Positions 56,076 to 64,000 of a stretch of DNA of 64,000 nucleotides are shown in pieces; the first letter of the stretch is position 1, and each line of letters opens with the position of its first letter. Source of the stretch: Texcoconibacillus texcoconensis (lineage in GTDB: Bacteria; Bacillota; Bacilli; Bacillales; Salisediminibacteriaceae); NCBI RefSeq assembly GCF_014202575.1, contig NZ_JACHHB010000001.1, forward strand, positions 186,001-250,000, in the 5' to 3' direction. A program made the position numbers and the translations under genes. Below the pieces are notes generated by a model. It worked only from the letters and a program-made list of their open reading frames with translations, did no database searches and was not told the origin of the DNA.

Positions 56076-56849
56076 TTATTGCGAAACAATGTCCTTTACA
56101 GGTGCGAACGAACGTCGATGTTCTTTTATTACCCCATATGTTTTGAGGGCATTGACATGCATTTCTGTCGGATAACCCATGTGCCTTTCAAAACCATATG
56201 CTGGGTATATTGAAGCTAACTCACTCATATACTGGTCACGTTCGACTTTAGCAACAACAGAAGCTGCCGCAATTGAGAGTGACAAAGCATCCCCCTTAAT
56301 AAGTGATTGTTGCGGCAAGTTTGTGCTTAGCGTCATCGCATCGGTAAGTAAATACTCTGGTTTAGGGTCAAGTGATGCTACCGCTTGTTCCATCGCATAT
56401 TTAGATGCTTGATAAATGTTCATTTCATCGATTTCCTCTGCTGTCACCCAGCTGACAGATACCGCCAATGCTTGTTCATAAATTTGTTCGTATAAACGGT
56501 TTCGCTCTTCGATAGAAAGTTGTTTTGAATCAGTCAAACCTAGTAAATTTGCATTCTCTGGTAATATGACAGCACAAGAGACGACCGGCCCAGCTAACGG
56601 CCCACGGCCTACTTCGTCAATGCCAGCAATGTAATGATATCCTTCCTTACGTAAACGTTGCTCGTACATTAGCATTTCAATGTGCTTTTCCTCTTGATGT
56701 CTCTTTTTGTCCTGCCGTTTTTTCCAGCGCTTTAATAAAGACTGAACACCTTTTCGGCTATCTTCAGTCCAGGTTATTATTCTTGGATCATTTTCATCTT
56801 CAATTTCGTGTAATTGTGCTTCGATTTCTGAGATCGTTTCTTTTTTCAT
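56076..56849 (-). CDS. rnhB: Ribonuclease HII
   Basis: Removes misincorporated ribonucleotides and RNA primers from DNA-RNA hybrids. 257 residues, Bacillus length, with an N-terminal extension of about 70 basic residues. Catalytic residues are Asp78 and Glu79 in AGIDEVGRGPLAGPVV, an Asp in YLLTDAMTL near 171 and the segment KGDALSLSIAAASVVAKVER near 185-204. GFERHMGYPTEMHVNALKTYG is near 220-240. The ATG follows AAAGGGAG. It follows the rbgA terminator and precedes ylqG by 12 bases. Confidence 0.97.
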   Translation of the reverse strand: MKKETISEIEAQLHEIEDENDPRIITWTEDSRKGVQSLLKRWKKRQDKKRHQEEKHIEMLMYEQRLRKEGYHYIAGIDEVGRGPLAGPVVSCAVILPENANLLGLTDSKQLSIEERNRLYEQIYEQALAVSVSWVTAEEIDEMNIYQASKYAMEQAVASLDPKPEYLLTDAMTLSTNLPQQSLIKGDALSLSIAAASVVAKVERDQYMSELASIYPAYGFERHMGYPTEMHVNALKTYGVIKEHRRSFAPVKDIVSQ

Positions 56850-56922
56850 ACTTTTTGCTCCCTTTACATTTACTTTTTATATCGGTTATCTACAAAGATT
56901 GTTTAATAACCCTTATATACAG

Positions 56923-56948
56923 AAAAAAACACGCCCCAATGAGCGTGT
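56923..56948 (-). terminator. Rho-independent terminator after rbgA
   Basis: On the minus strand ACACGCTC pairs with GGGGCGTGT (about 8 bp), followed by seven T. Confidence 0.85.
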
Positions 56949-56954
56949 CTTTCT

Positions 56955-57803
56955 TTAGCTTGGAGGTTCTTCTAATGTCATTCGGCCGAGTCTTCCTGAT
57001 CTGAAATCTCGAAATATGACTTCAGCGGTTCGTTCATAGTCGATATTTCCCCCTGATACTAGACAACCGCGACGCTTTCCGATTTCATCAAACCATTCAA
57101 CAATATCATCTGAATCGATAGATACTTGGTAACGTTCTTGTAATTGTTCCGGATAAGATGACCTTAGATAACGTAATAAGAATACGACCGCATCTTGAAC
57201 GTCAAATATCTCCTCTTTGATCGCACCTGTTAAAGCAAGACGAAATCCTACATCTTGTTCTTCAAACTTCGGCCACAAAATCCCTGGTGTATCTAAAAGT
57301 TCAATTTTTTTTGCTACTTTAATCCATTGCTGACTTTTCGTAACCCCTGGCTTATCACCAATTTTCGTTGATTTACGTTTAGCTAAACGATTGATCAATG
57401 TCGATTTCCCAACATTGGGAATCCCTAAAATCATCGCTCGAACTGGACGCGGGTTCATTCCTTTTTTCTTCATTTTTTCAATCATATCAGAAGCAAGCTC
57501 ATTTACTTGATCAGGAATATGCTGAACACCAGAACCATCTTGCGCGTTTATTTCTAACGTTTTCGCTCCTTGCGCTTCGTAATATTCACGCCAACGCTTC
57601 GTCACTTCTTTATCAGCCATATCCGCCTTATTTAATAAGATAAGACGTGGTTTGTTTTCTACAAGGTCATCGATTTTTGGATTTCTCGATGAATACGGGA
57701 TACGAGCATCAAGCAGTTCAATGACGACATCGATACGCTTTAACTGCTCGGATACTTGCCGTAAAGCTTTTGCCATATGACCTGGATACCATTGGATTGA
57801 CAC
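56955..57803 (-). CDS. rbgA: Ribosome biogenesis GTPase RbgA (YlqF)
   Basis: Circularly permuted GTPase needed for late assembly of the 50S subunit. The 282 residues show the permuted order G4-G1-G3: NKADMAD near 58, GIPNVGKSTLINRLAKRK near 127-144 and LLDTPGILWP near 170-179. The N-terminus is MSIQWYPGHMAKALRQ, where HMAKA includes the conserved His used in catalysis. A C-terminal all-helical RNA-binding domain follows. The start is a GTG at 57803 with AGGTGATG upstream. It lies just after lepB and before rnhB, exactly as in B. subtilis. Confidence 0.96.
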   Translation of the reverse strand: MSIQWYPGHMAKALRQVSEQLKRIDVVIELLDARIPYSSRNPKIDDLVENKPRLILLNKADMADKEVTKRWREYYEAQGAKTLEINAQDGSGVQHIPDQVNELASDMIEKMKKKGMNPRPVRAMILGIPNVGKSTLINRLAKRKSTKIGDKPGVTKSQQWIKVAKKIELLDTPGILWPKFEEQDVGFRLALTGAIKEEIFDVQDAVVFLLRYLRSSYPEQLQERYQVSIDSDDIVEWFDEIGKRRGCLVSGGNIDYERTAEVIFRDFRSGRLGRMTLEEPPS

Positions 57804-57811
57804 AACATCAC

Positions 57812-58357
57812 CTACTCTACATTTCGTATATCAGAAAATGGCCAAAATACGAAGTTCGCTTTTCCTACCACTTCATCATAGGGAATCGTTCCTATATGAC
57901 GGCTATCTTTACTATGTTGACGATTATCACCTAATACAAATACATGACCTTCTGGAACTTCTGTTTCTCCTGTTACATCCTCAAGGTGAAAATCCCCCGT
58001 AAATGGACGTTTACTCGCTTGTTGTTTATACTCTTCTAAGTATGGCTCGTCCTGTGCTTCATCATTCACATACAACACGTCACCCTCATAAGCCACCGTA
58101 TCTCCTGGTAAACCGATGACACGCTTAATATAATCCTTATCAGATGGCGCATGAAAAACAACGATATCAAACCGATCAGGCTCTGAAAGGCTGTAGCCAA
58201 TTTTGTTTACAACCATACGGTCATTATGGTCTAAAGTTGGCATCATTGATTGCCCATCCACAACGATCGGGGCAAAGAAAAACATTCTAATCACAACTGC
58301 TAATAACAAGGCAACCGCAATGGCTTTTATCCACTCCAATGATTCTGATTTACTCAT
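57812..58357 (-). CDS. lepB: Type I signal peptidase
   Basis: Cleaves signal peptides at the outer face of the membrane. From the ATG at 58357 (GGAGGATTTG upstream) it has 181 residues. One N-terminal membrane helix (about 10-27) is typical of Gram-positive SipS/SipT enzymes. The catalytic Ser37 is in DGQSMMPTL and the catalytic Lys78 in DYIKRVIGLPGDTV. The region near GHVFVLGDNRQHSKDSRHIG (139-158) completes the family boxes. In B. subtilis the enzyme at this locus is SipT-like in position. Confidence 0.95.
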   Translation of the reverse strand: MSKSESLEWIKAIAVALLLAVVIRMFFFAPIVVDGQSMMPTLDHNDRMVVNKIGYSLSEPDRFDIVVFHAPSDKDYIKRVIGLPGDTVAYEGDVLYVNDEAQDEPYLEEYKQQASKRPFTGDFHLEDVTGETEVPEGHVFVLGDNRQHSKDSRHIGTIPYDEVVGKANFVFWPFSDIRNVE

Positions 58358-58550
58358 CAATTATCAAATCCTCCATATCGGAATATATCATCGCTGTCTC
58401 TATAAAATCGTTACCTTTTCTATTTTACCGAAAAAATGACCTCACGCCAATACACAATCATTTTATCTTTACAGAACGGCCTATAATCATTCGCCCCTTA
58501 AACACTCAAATAATTAAAATAAGTATGATATGAACAGAACAAGAGATTCT

Positions 58551-58591
58551 AAAACGAAAAAAAGGAGCATCGGTATACACCTAGCTCCTTT
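58551..58591 (-). terminator. Rho-independent terminator after rplS
   Basis: On the minus strand AAAGGAGC pairs with GCTCCTTT, with an inner GGT/ACC hairpin and a T-run of seven followed by CGTTTT. Confidence 0.85.
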
Positions 58592-58597
58592 CGTTCT

Positions 58598-58939
58598 TTA
58601 GCGTTCTTTAATACGCGCAGCTTTACCGCGTAGGTTACGCAAGTAGTAAAGTTTCGCACGACGTACTTTACCGCGACGACTCACTTCGATCTTATCGATA
58701 CGAGGTGAATGAAGTGGGAATGTACGCTCAATTCCTACACCGTAGGAAATTTTACGAACAGTAAACGTTTCGCTGATTCCTGAACCGCGGCGCTTGATTA
58801 CAACACCTTGGAATACCTGGATACGCTCACGAGAGCCTTCAACAACTTTCACGTGTACGCGTACAGTATCACCTGCACGGAATTCAGGAAGATCCGTTTT
58901 TAACTGGTCTTGAGTTACTTCACGAATGATTTGTTCCAT
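58598..58939 (-). CDS. rplS: 50S ribosomal protein L19
   Basis: Large-subunit protein at the 30S interface. From the ATG at 58939 (AAGGAGGCG upstream) it has 113 residues, the usual length. [20 protein letters not shown] is the standard start. The L19 signature appears as [20 protein letters not shown] near 68-87, and it ends with [18 protein letters not shown]-type basic residues. The long upstream extension of the frame overlaps a structured leader and is not translated. It has its own promoter, a leader and a terminator. Confidence 0.97.
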   Translation of the reverse strand: MEQIIREVTQDQLKTDLPEFRAGDTVRVHVKVVEGSRERIQVFQGVVIKRRGSGISETFTVRKISYGVGIERTFPLHSPRIDKIEVSRRGKVRRAKLYYLRNLRGKAARIKER

Positions 58940-58944
58940 GTCTG

Positions 58945-59048
58945 TTCGCCTCCTTCCTCCAGATGCTCTTGCGCTATACTTATTCAATAATTGAACAATT
59001 GCGTTGCAGCAGCGGAACACCTTGTTATGTAGCTGTCTAACAGCCACA
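58945..59048 (-). ncRNA. Candidate L19 leader
   Basis: The about 100-base leader between the rplS promoter and its ribosome site contains a hairpin GTGGCTGT/ACAGCTAC (59029-59047) and further pairing TTCAATTATTGAA. L19 leaders are a known class in low-GC Gram-positives; assignment here is from location and structure. Confidence 0.5.
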
Positions 59049-59054
59049 AAAGGT

Positions 59055-59083
59055 ATAATATCACAATTTGTCCTTTAAAACAA
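59055..59083 (-). promoter_or_regulatory. Sigma-A promoter for rplS
   Basis: The -35 TTGTTT (59078-59083) and -10 TATTAT (59055-59060) have a 17-base spacer. It lies right after the trmD stop. Confidence 0.6.
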
Positions 59084-59090
59084 GAAGTAA

Positions 59091-59828
59091 TTATGTTTCA
59101 TTAGAGAATTCTCTCAACCAAGCCTTTTCTTGATCTGTCAACTTTCTTTCTTCTAGTAAATCTGGACGACGCTCATATGTACGTCTTAGCGCTTCTTTAT
59201 GACGCCATGTTTCAATTCGTTCATGATGCCCTGATAACAACACATCAGGAACAGGTAGATGACGAAAGTTGGCCGGGCGAGTATAATGTGGGTACTCTAA
59301 CAAACCTGTACTAAATGAGTCACTGACAGCAGAATGCTCGTTACCTAAAGCACCTGGTTGAAGACGGGTGACACTATCGACGATGGTCATCGCACCGATC
59401 TCCCCACCTGTGAGCACAAAGTCACCGATTGAAATCTCTTCATCAACAAGTTCGGTTCGAATTCTTTCATCATAACCTTCATAGTGCCCGCATATCAAAA
59501 CGAGATGATCCTCTTCTGCCAACTCCTCTGCCTTCTTTTGTGAGTATCGTTCACCTTGAGGACAAAGCAAAATGACGTGGGGTTTTTTTGTATCAGAAGA
59601 GCATATATCTTCAACGGCATCAAAGACTGGTTGTGGTTTTAATACCATTCCGCCACCGCCACCGTATGGGTAATCATCAACACGGTTGTGCTTATCTTTC
59701 GAGTAATCGCGAAAATTGACTGTTTCCAAAGAAACAGCACCTCGTTCTTGCGCCTGTTTTAAAATCGATGTTTGAAAAACCCCTTCAAACATTTCTGGAA
59801 ACAAACTAAGAACGGTCATTTTCATCAT
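59091..59828 (-). CDS. trmD: tRNA (guanine-N1-)-methyltransferase TrmD
   Basis: Makes m1G37 in tRNAs reading CUN, CCN and CGG, preventing frameshifts. The 245 residues have the SPOUT trefoil-knot fold. [20 protein letters not shown] is at the N-terminus and [20 protein letters not shown] near 55-74. [18 protein letters not shown] is near 88-105, and the knot loop [20 protein letters not shown] near 131-150. The ATG overlaps the rimM stop, with AAGGG upstream. The rimM-trmD-rplS order is the standard one. Confidence 0.97.
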   Translation of the reverse strand: MMKMTVLSLFPEMFEGVFQTSILKQAQERGAVSLETVNFRDYSKDKHNRVDDYPYGGGGGMVLKPQPVFDAVEDICSSDTKKPHVILLCPQGERYSQKKAEELAEEDHLVLICGHYEGYDERIRTELVDEEISIGDFVLTGGEIGAMTIVDSVTRLQPGALGNEHSAVSDSFSTGLLEYPHYTRPANFRHLPVPDVLLSGHHERIETWRHKEALRRTYERRPDLLEERKLTDQEKAWLREFSNET

Positions 59829-60334
59829 TCATCCAGCCCTTCTATCATTTCTATGACGACCTTTTTTGCATCAATGTCAACGCCTTTGACAACATCGTCA
59901 ATATAAGGGATTAACAGTTCATCTTGACTCCCTTGCTTTTTAACGACCCATACATCATTGGCACCTGGTGACATAATACTCGTGACCTCTCCTACAACGT
60001 CACCGTCAACAGTCACGACTTGTGAACCAATCACTTCAAAATAGTAAAATTCGCCTTCATCAAGGTCATGAAGTTCTTCTTTACGAACGAATAACGTTTC
60101 GTTTTTCAACGACTCGACGGAATCTAAATCTTCATAGCCTTCAAATGTAAGTAAATCGAACTGCTTATGACGTCTATGACTCGCAACAGTTAGCTCTGTT
60201 TTTCCATCGGATGTCAGTAATTGCGTACCTGGTGCAAAGCGCTTTTCAGGGAAGTCTGTATTTGCGATGACACGTACTTCACCTCGAACACCGTGGGTAT
60301 TTACAATTTTACCCACATCGAGCGTATTATTCAT
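59825..60334 (-). CDS. rimM: 16S rRNA processing protein RimM
   Basis: Assists maturation of the 30S head by binding S19. From the ATG at 60334 (AAAGGAGG about 10 bases upstream) it has 169 residues. The N-terminal domain has [17 protein letters not shown] at 7-23 and [12 protein letters not shown] near 33. The PRC-barrel domain includes [20 protein letters not shown] near 97-116 and [12 protein letters not shown] near 125. The end [20 protein letters not shown] is typical. It overlaps ylqD by 8 bases and trmD by 4. Confidence 0.96.
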   Translation of the reverse strand: MNNTLDVGKIVNTHGVRGEVRVIANTDFPEKRFAPGTQLLTSDGKTELTVASHRRHKQFDLLTFEGYEDLDSVESLKNETLFVRKEELHDLDEGEFYYFEVIGSQVVTVDGDVVGEVTSIMSPGANDVWVVKKQGSQDELLIPYIDDVVKGVDIDAKKVVIEMIEGLDE

Positions 60335-60746
60335 CGTCCAAAATGCCTCCTTTACGAATTTCATGGACGACACCATCTTTAATCACGATTTCAGTACCAC
60401 CCATTACACCCTGCCAGTCGTCACCTTCTTCAATATTTTCAATCGTTTGTAACGTTCCTTCTTTTACTTCTGATCCAAGTTCTAGGTCATCTAATTGACT
60501 CAATTGAACCTCGATTTGTCGTAGACGCTCTTTGCGACGAGTCATTTCGCGTTTAAAGCCTTCTTGGATGTTCGCTTGTTTCGAGCTATCGGCTTTCGTG
60601 TCACGCATTTGCCGTTGTTGTACAAACTCCAATTGTTGAATTTCATTGTTGAGACGATACTGCCTACTTAGTAACTGTTCTTTCATCTTGTTTCGACTGT
60701 CTTCAGTAAGAATTTGTTTAACGACAACTTTTTTTATAATTTCCAT
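60327..60746 (-). CDS. YlqD family protein
   Basis: Conserved hypothetical protein of bacilli located between ylqC (khpA) and rimM; function unknown. From the ATG at 60746 (GGAGGTGTG upstream) it has 139 residues. MEIIKKVVVKQILTEDSRNK is the family start. A long charged helix or coiled coil (about 20-85, Gln/Arg/Lys-rich) is followed by a small beta domain (EVKEGTLQTIENIEEGDDWQ, TEIVIKDGVVHEIRKGGI). A preceding terminator suggests its own promoter for ylqD-rimM-trmD. Confidence 0.93.
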   Translation of the reverse strand: MEIIKKVVVKQILTEDSRNKMKEQLLSRQYRLNNEIQQLEFVQQRQMRDTKADSSKQANIQEGFKREMTRRKERLRQIEVQLSQLDDLELGSEVKEGTLQTIENIEEGDDWQGVMGGTEIVIKDGVVHEIRKGGILDDE

Positions 60747-60837
60747 GGTCACACACCTCCAGGGAGTCATCAAGCTTTCATCCAACAACAAAGCTTTCGT
60801 CATTGAACGTTGTACTTGTGTATAGAAAGTAAAATAT

Positions 60838-60864
60838 GACAAAAGAGGGAGGTTACCCTCCCCC
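60838..60864 (-). terminator. Rho-independent terminator after khpA
   Basis: On the minus strand GGGAGG pairs with CCTCCC (loop GTAA), followed by TCTTTTG. It lies immediately past the khpA stop. Confidence 0.75.
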
Positions 60865-60865
60865 T

Positions 60866-61093
60866 TTAGCCTATCTCCAAATAAACACGTTTTTGTTGAT
60901 TCGCGCCTGCCGCGTAGACGACAGAGCGAATCGACTTGGCGATGCGCCCTTGTTTACCGATCACTTTCCCCATGTCATCTGTGTGAACAGACAACGTAAC
61001 AGTAATCGAACCGTTCGTTTCTTCTTCACGAACTTGAACATCTTCAGGATAATCGACAAGAGCTTTCGCAATCGACTCAACTAATTCTTTCAT
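60866..61093 (-). CDS. khpA: KH-domain RNA-binding protein KhpA (YlqC)
   Basis: Small KH protein that binds RNA, usually as a complex with KhpB, and affects cell division and elongation in other Firmicutes. From the ATG at 61093 (AAAGGTGAG upstream) it has 75 residues. MKELVESIAKALVDYPEDVQ begins the domain, and the GXXG loop is GKQG in MGKVIGKQGRIAKSIRSVV near 41-59. It lies 37 bases downstream of rpsP, the usual rpsP-khpA pair. Confidence 0.95.
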   Translation of the reverse strand: MKELVESIAKALVDYPEDVQVREEETNGSITVTLSVHTDDMGKVIGKQGRIAKSIRSVVYAAGANQQKRVYLEIG

Positions 61094-61130
61094 TGATCTC
61101 ACCTTTACGGGTTATTGATACAGAAACGAA

Positions 61131-61403
61131 TTACTTCTCGTTTTTCGCGTTATGGAGCTTTTCCATTAAACCAACGCTTGAGAACAAGTTACGAACTGTG
61201 TCAGATGGTTGTGCACCATCTAGCATCCAGCGTAGTGCTTTTTCTTCATCAACATTGAAATTCCCTGCTTCTTGCAATGGGTTGTATGTTCCAATTTCTT
61301 CGATGAAGCGTCCGTCACGCGGAGCACTAGAGTTTGCTACTACAACACGATAAAATGGAGATTTTTTTGCCCCCATACGTTTTAAGCGAATTTTTACTGC
61401 CAT
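61131..61403 (-). CDS. rpsP: 30S ribosomal protein S16
   Basis: Small-subunit protein of the 5' domain, essential for assembly. From the ATG at 61403 (GGAGGTGCAA upstream) it has 90 residues. The start [20 protein letters not shown] is diagnostic, with [20 protein letters not shown] near 22-41 and [20 protein letters not shown] near 56-75. The frame extends 11 codons upstream into the leader, without a ribosome site. Confidence 0.97.
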   Translation of the reverse strand: MAVKIRLKRMGAKKSPFYRVVVANSSAPRDGRFIEEIGTYNPLQEAGNFNVDEEKALRWMLDGAQPSDTVRNLFSSVGLMEKLHNAKNEK

Positions 61404-61481
61404 AATTACTTGCACCTCCAAAAAATATAAACACAATTTGATATATTATCATAAACCTACCTAGTTGAAAACTAGTAAAGG

Positions 61482-61504
61482 AAAAAAACTTAACAAGTTT
61501 TTTT
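61482..61504. terminator. AT-rich bidirectional hairpin after ffh
   Basis: The arms AAAAAAACTT and AAGTTTTTTT (10 bp, loop AAC) give a T-run on both strands. It lies about 30 bases after the ffh stop. The stem is A/T-rich and thus weak, but the T-run is long. Confidence 0.55.
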
Positions 61505-61536
61505 ATCTAATAGGCGGACGCCTTTCACTTTTGGTA

Positions 61537-62883
61537 CTACATAAACGGTAAGTTTAAGCCGCCGCCTTTTTTCTTGCCTTTTTGCATACTTGACATTTGT
61601 TTCATCATTTTCTTCATCTCATTGAATTGTTTCAAGAGACGGTTCACTTCCGGCACACTTGTTCCACTACCGCGTGCAATTCGTTTTTTACGACTTCCAT
61701 TTAAGACGGAAGGGTTATCTCTTTCTTCTTTCGTCATCGAACGAATAATCGCTTCGATGTGAGCCAATTGTTTATCATCAACTTTCGCATTTTTGAGACC
61801 TTTCATCTTATTAGCACCAGGCATCATACCTAATATTTCATCAAGAGGTCCCATTTTCTTTACTTGCGAGAGTTGTTCTAAAAAGTCGTCAAAGGTCATA
61901 TCATTCGAGCGCATCTTACGCTCTAATTCTTTTGCCTTTTCCTCATCAACATCAGTCTGGGCTTTTTCGATCAACGATAATACATCGCCCATCCCGAGTA
62001 TTCGAGAAGCCATACGATCCGGGTGGAAAGGCTCTAATGCATCAATCTTTTCACCCATACCGGCGAATTTAATCGGTGTATCGGTGACTGCTTTAATCGA
62101 AATCGCTGCACCACCGCGCGTATCACCATCTAATTTCGTCATCACGACACCGGAAAGATCGAGTTGATTATTAAAACTGTCCGCAACATTAACAGCATCT
62201 TGACCTGTCATCGCATCGACAACAAGGAGCACTTCTTCTGGCTCAGTGACAGCTTTAATGTTTTCTAGTTCTTCCATCAACTCTTCATCAACATGTAAAC
62301 GTCCCGCTGTATCAATAATGACGTAATCATTGTGATTCGCTTTCGCTTCTTCCATCGCTTGTTTGGCAATGTCGACTGGATTCGCCTCGGTACCTAAAGA
62401 GAACACTGGCATATCGAGTTGCTTACCCAATGTTTCTAATTGGTCGATGGCCGCTGGACGATAAACATCGGCCCCTACTAGGAGTGGTTTACGGTTATGA
62501 TCCTTGCGAAGATGGTTCGCAAGTTTTGCCGTCGTCGTCGTCTTACCGGCACCTTGTAAACCAACCATCATGACCACTGTTGGTGGTTTATCGGCGACGT
62601 TGATTTTACTTTGTTCGCCACCCATGAGCTCTTTAAGCTCATCATTAACGACTTTGATGACTTGTTGTCCGGGTGTGAGACTTTTCATTACTTCTTGTCC
62701 TACAGCTCGCTCTTTCACCCGATTGACAAACTGTTTAACAACTTTAAAGTTTACGTCCGCTTCTAATAGGGCGAGGCGCACTTCTCGCATCATCTCTTTG
62801 ACATCTGCTTCAGTGACTTTCCCTTTACCGCGGATTTTATCGAGCGTCCCTTGGAGTCGTTCAGCTAATCCTTCAAACGCCAT
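61537..62883 (-). CDS. ffh: Signal recognition particle protein Ffh (SRP54)
   Basis: Binds signal sequences and SRP RNA at the ribosome and delivers nascent chains to FtsY. The 448 residues match Bacillus. The N domain is at about 1-85. The G domain has G1 GLQGAGKTTTTAKLA near 107-121, DVYRPAAIDQL near 139, G3 DTAGRLHVDEELM near 190-202 and G4 TKLDGDTRGGAA near 247-258. The Met-rich M domain lies near 325-435, with a C-terminal MKKMMKQMSSMQKGKKKG tail. The ATG has GGAGGCAAC upstream. It follows ylxM by 11 bases and is co-transcribed with it. Confidence 0.98.
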   Translation of the reverse strand: MAFEGLAERLQGTLDKIRGKGKVTEADVKEMMREVRLALLEADVNFKVVKQFVNRVKERAVGQEVMKSLTPGQQVIKVVNDELKELMGGEQSKINVADKPPTVVMMVGLQGAGKTTTTAKLANHLRKDHNRKPLLVGADVYRPAAIDQLETLGKQLDMPVFSLGTEANPVDIAKQAMEEAKANHNDYVIIDTAGRLHVDEELMEELENIKAVTEPEEVLLVVDAMTGQDAVNVADSFNNQLDLSGVVMTKLDGDTRGGAAISIKAVTDTPIKFAGMGEKIDALEPFHPDRMASRILGMGDVLSLIEKAQTDVDEEKAKELERKMRSNDMTFDDFLEQLSQVKKMGPLDEILGMMPGANKMKGLKNAKVDDKQLAHIEAIIRSMTKEERDNPSVLNGSRKKRIARGSGTSVPEVNRLLKQFNEMKKMMKQMSSMQKGKKKGGGLNLPFM

Positions 62884-62894
62884 GATGTTGCCTC

Positions 62895-63224
62895 CTATTC
62901 TAGATTCTCAAGAGACTCAATCACCTGGTTGATCTCCGAAACGGAACTAGGATCCTCTGCAAGGCGTTTCAATTCATTGAATCCTTGCTTACGAGCTTCG
63001 TGCTTTTCAAGCAATCGAAGCTTCGACTCATAATCCTCGAGTTGCGCTTCCGTTCTGCGGATATTATCGTAAACAGCCTGGCGACTGACTTGGAAATGAT
63101 CCGCAATTTCACCTAACGACCAATCATCTTGATAATACATCGTCATGTATTGATCTTGTTTTTCGGTGAGTAGCGATTGATAAAAGTCATACAGAAGGTT
63201 GATTCTCACGGTCTTGTCGATCAT
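62895..63224 (-). CDS. ylxM: YlxM family DNA-binding protein (SRP-associated)
   Basis: Small helix-turn-helix protein always found upstream of ffh in Firmicutes; in streptococci YlxM modulates SRP assembly. From the ATG at 63224 (AAGGAT about 8 bases upstream) it has 109 residues. [20 protein letters not shown] begins the family pattern. The HTH is [20 protein letters not shown] near 35-54. A helical C-terminus ends in an acidic stretch. The 23 upstream codons contain the promoter and are not translated. Confidence 0.94.
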   Translation of the reverse strand: MIDKTVRINLLYDFYQSLLTEKQDQYMTMYYQDDWSLGEIADHFQVSRQAVYDNIRRTEAQLEDYESKLRLLEKHEARKQGFNELKRLAEDPSSVSEINQVIESLENLE

Positions 63225-63264
63225 TGACATCATCCTTGTTAAGTGAAAAACCTTTACACATGAA

Positions 63265-63293
63265 AATATACATGAATCAACCTTCACTGTCAA
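63265..63293 (-). promoter_or_regulatory. Strong sigma-A promoter for ylxM-ffh
   Basis: A perfect -35 TTGACA (63288-63293) and -10 TATATT (63265-63270) are separated by exactly 17 bases. It is 41 bases upstream of the ylxM start, in the 95-bp gap after ftsY. Confidence 0.85.
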
Positions 63294-63319
63294 GTGGGTA
63301 CTAAAATCCCTAGTAATAT

Positions 63320-64000
63320 TTACGTAGACGTTTCTTCCTCATCATCTTCTTCACCGTTTACCAAGTCAGCAAAAAGACCATGAACATACTGTTCCGCATC
63401 AAAGGTCTGCAAGTCATCCATCCCTTCACCTAAACCAACGAGCTTAACTGGGATATCCAATTCCTGGCGAATCGCAAGGACAATCCCACCTTTTGCGGTA
63501 CCATCAAGCTTTGTCAACGCAATTCCTGAAACATCTGTTGCCTCAGAAAACGTCTTCGCTTGCGAAAGTGCATTTTGTCCAGTCGTCGCATCAAGTACGA
63601 GCAGTACTTCGTGTGGTGCATCAGGGATTTCGCGGCTGATGACGCGCTTGACCTTTTCTAGCTCCTTCATTAAGTTCACTTTGTTTTGCAGACGGCCTGC
63701 GGTATCACATAACAAAACATCCACTTGACGTGATTTTGCGGCTTGAATGGCATCATACATAACCGCAGCTGGATCAGAACCTTCTTGTTGCTTGATTGTA
63801 TCAACACCGACGCGTTCGCCCCATACACTCAATTGTTCAATCGCACCTGCACGAAACGTATCGCCTGCGGCTAGAAGTACAGATTTCCCCTCTTCTTTAA
63901 AGCGGTGGGCTACCTTCCCAATTGTCGTCGTCTTCCCAACACCATTGACACCAACAAACAAAATCACTGTCATTTCATCTTCTTTCACATTAAGAGCATT
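63320..64000 (-). CDS. ftsY: Signal recognition particle receptor FtsY (partial, N-terminus off the window)
   Basis: SRP receptor GTPase at the membrane. About 226 C-terminal codons are present and the frame runs open past position 64000, where the acidic A and N domains must lie. The G domain is complete: G1 [17 protein letters not shown], then [21 protein letters not shown]3 [18 protein letters not shown]4 [12 protein letters not shown] and the closing [20 protein letters not shown]. The C-terminus has an extra acidic tail, [15 protein letters not shown] at 63988 is an internal codon, not the start. Confidence 0.97.
   Translation of the reverse strand, partial: NALNVKEDEMTVILFVGVNGVGKTTTIGKVAHRFKEEGKSVLLAAGDTFRAGAIEQLSVWGERVGVDTIKQQEGSDPAAVMYDAIQAAKSRQVDVLLCDTAGRLQNKVNLMKELEKVKRVISREIPDAPHEVLLVLDATTGQNALSQAKTFSEATDVSGIALTKLDGTAKGGIVLAIRQELDIPVKLVGLGEGMDDLQTFDAEQYVHGLFADLVNGEEDDEEETST

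Noticed and set aside
63320-63988. Complete short FtsY starting at the GTG at 63988
   Set aside because: The frame stays open to the window edge, and the GTG lacks a ribosome site; the gene is cut by the window.

Overview
The window is a 64 kb stretch of a Bacillota chromosome, almost certainly a member of the Bacillaceae in the broad sense. Gene content and order follow the Bacillus subtilis region from polC through the fla/che operon to ftsY. Every convincing gene lies on the minus strand, so transcription runs from high to low coordinates. Long Asp/Glu tracts in secreted or surface-facing proteins (hook protein FlgE, FliO, MotE) hint at a halophilic or haloalkaliphilic lifestyle. That is an inference, and the species cannot be named from the sequence alone.

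In transcription order (from 64000 down) the layout is as follows. (1) Protein targeting and translation: ftsY (N-terminus off the edge), ylxM-ffh with its own strong promoter, rpsP-khpA, ylqD-rimM-trmD, rplS with a candidate L19 leader, lepB, rbgA, rnhB. (2) A FliK-like/FlhB-C-like pair (ylqG, ylqH) with no other flagellar gene nearby. It is followed by a small unannotated gene resembling a divergent alpha/beta spore SASP, then sucC-sucD. (3) dprA, a 548-bp intergenic region with a GC-rich interspersed-repeat-like element, topA, then xerC(codV)-hslV-hslU-codY. The trmFO gene usually found between topA and xerC in bacilli is missing. (4) The fla/che operon, from flgB at 43.4 kb to swrB at 13.2 kb. 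It encodes rod, MS ring, switch, export ATPase, hook, export gate, the CheC/CheD/CheY/FliY-type chemotaxis system and sigma-D. Two additions lie near sigD: a two-TM protein of unknown function and a FapA/DUF342 protein. (5) rpsB-tsf, pyrH-frr, uppS-cdsA-dxr-rseP-proS and polC (C-terminus off the edge). These cover translation, ribosome recycling, isoprenoid and phospholipid precursors, regulated intramembrane proteolysis and replication.

Regulatory elements visible by eye include good sigma-A promoters (ylxM, flgB, xerC, topA, rplS, rpsB), candidate ribosomal-protein leaders for rpsB and rplS, and a set of Rho-independent terminators. A hairpin lies between the Shine-Dalgarno sequence and the start codon of swrD. 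A large palindrome overlaps the xerC-codY operon promoter. Several starts were moved from the longest possible ORF to a start with a properly spaced Shine-Dalgarno; four of these are TTG codons inside the flagellar operon.

The region is mostly a conserved core. No phage, IS element, CRISPR array, rRNA or tRNA was recognised, and no clearly novel multi-gene system is present. The most unusual items are the SASP-like mini-gene, the swrD initiation region, the xerC promoter palindrome, the repeat element and the missing trmFO.
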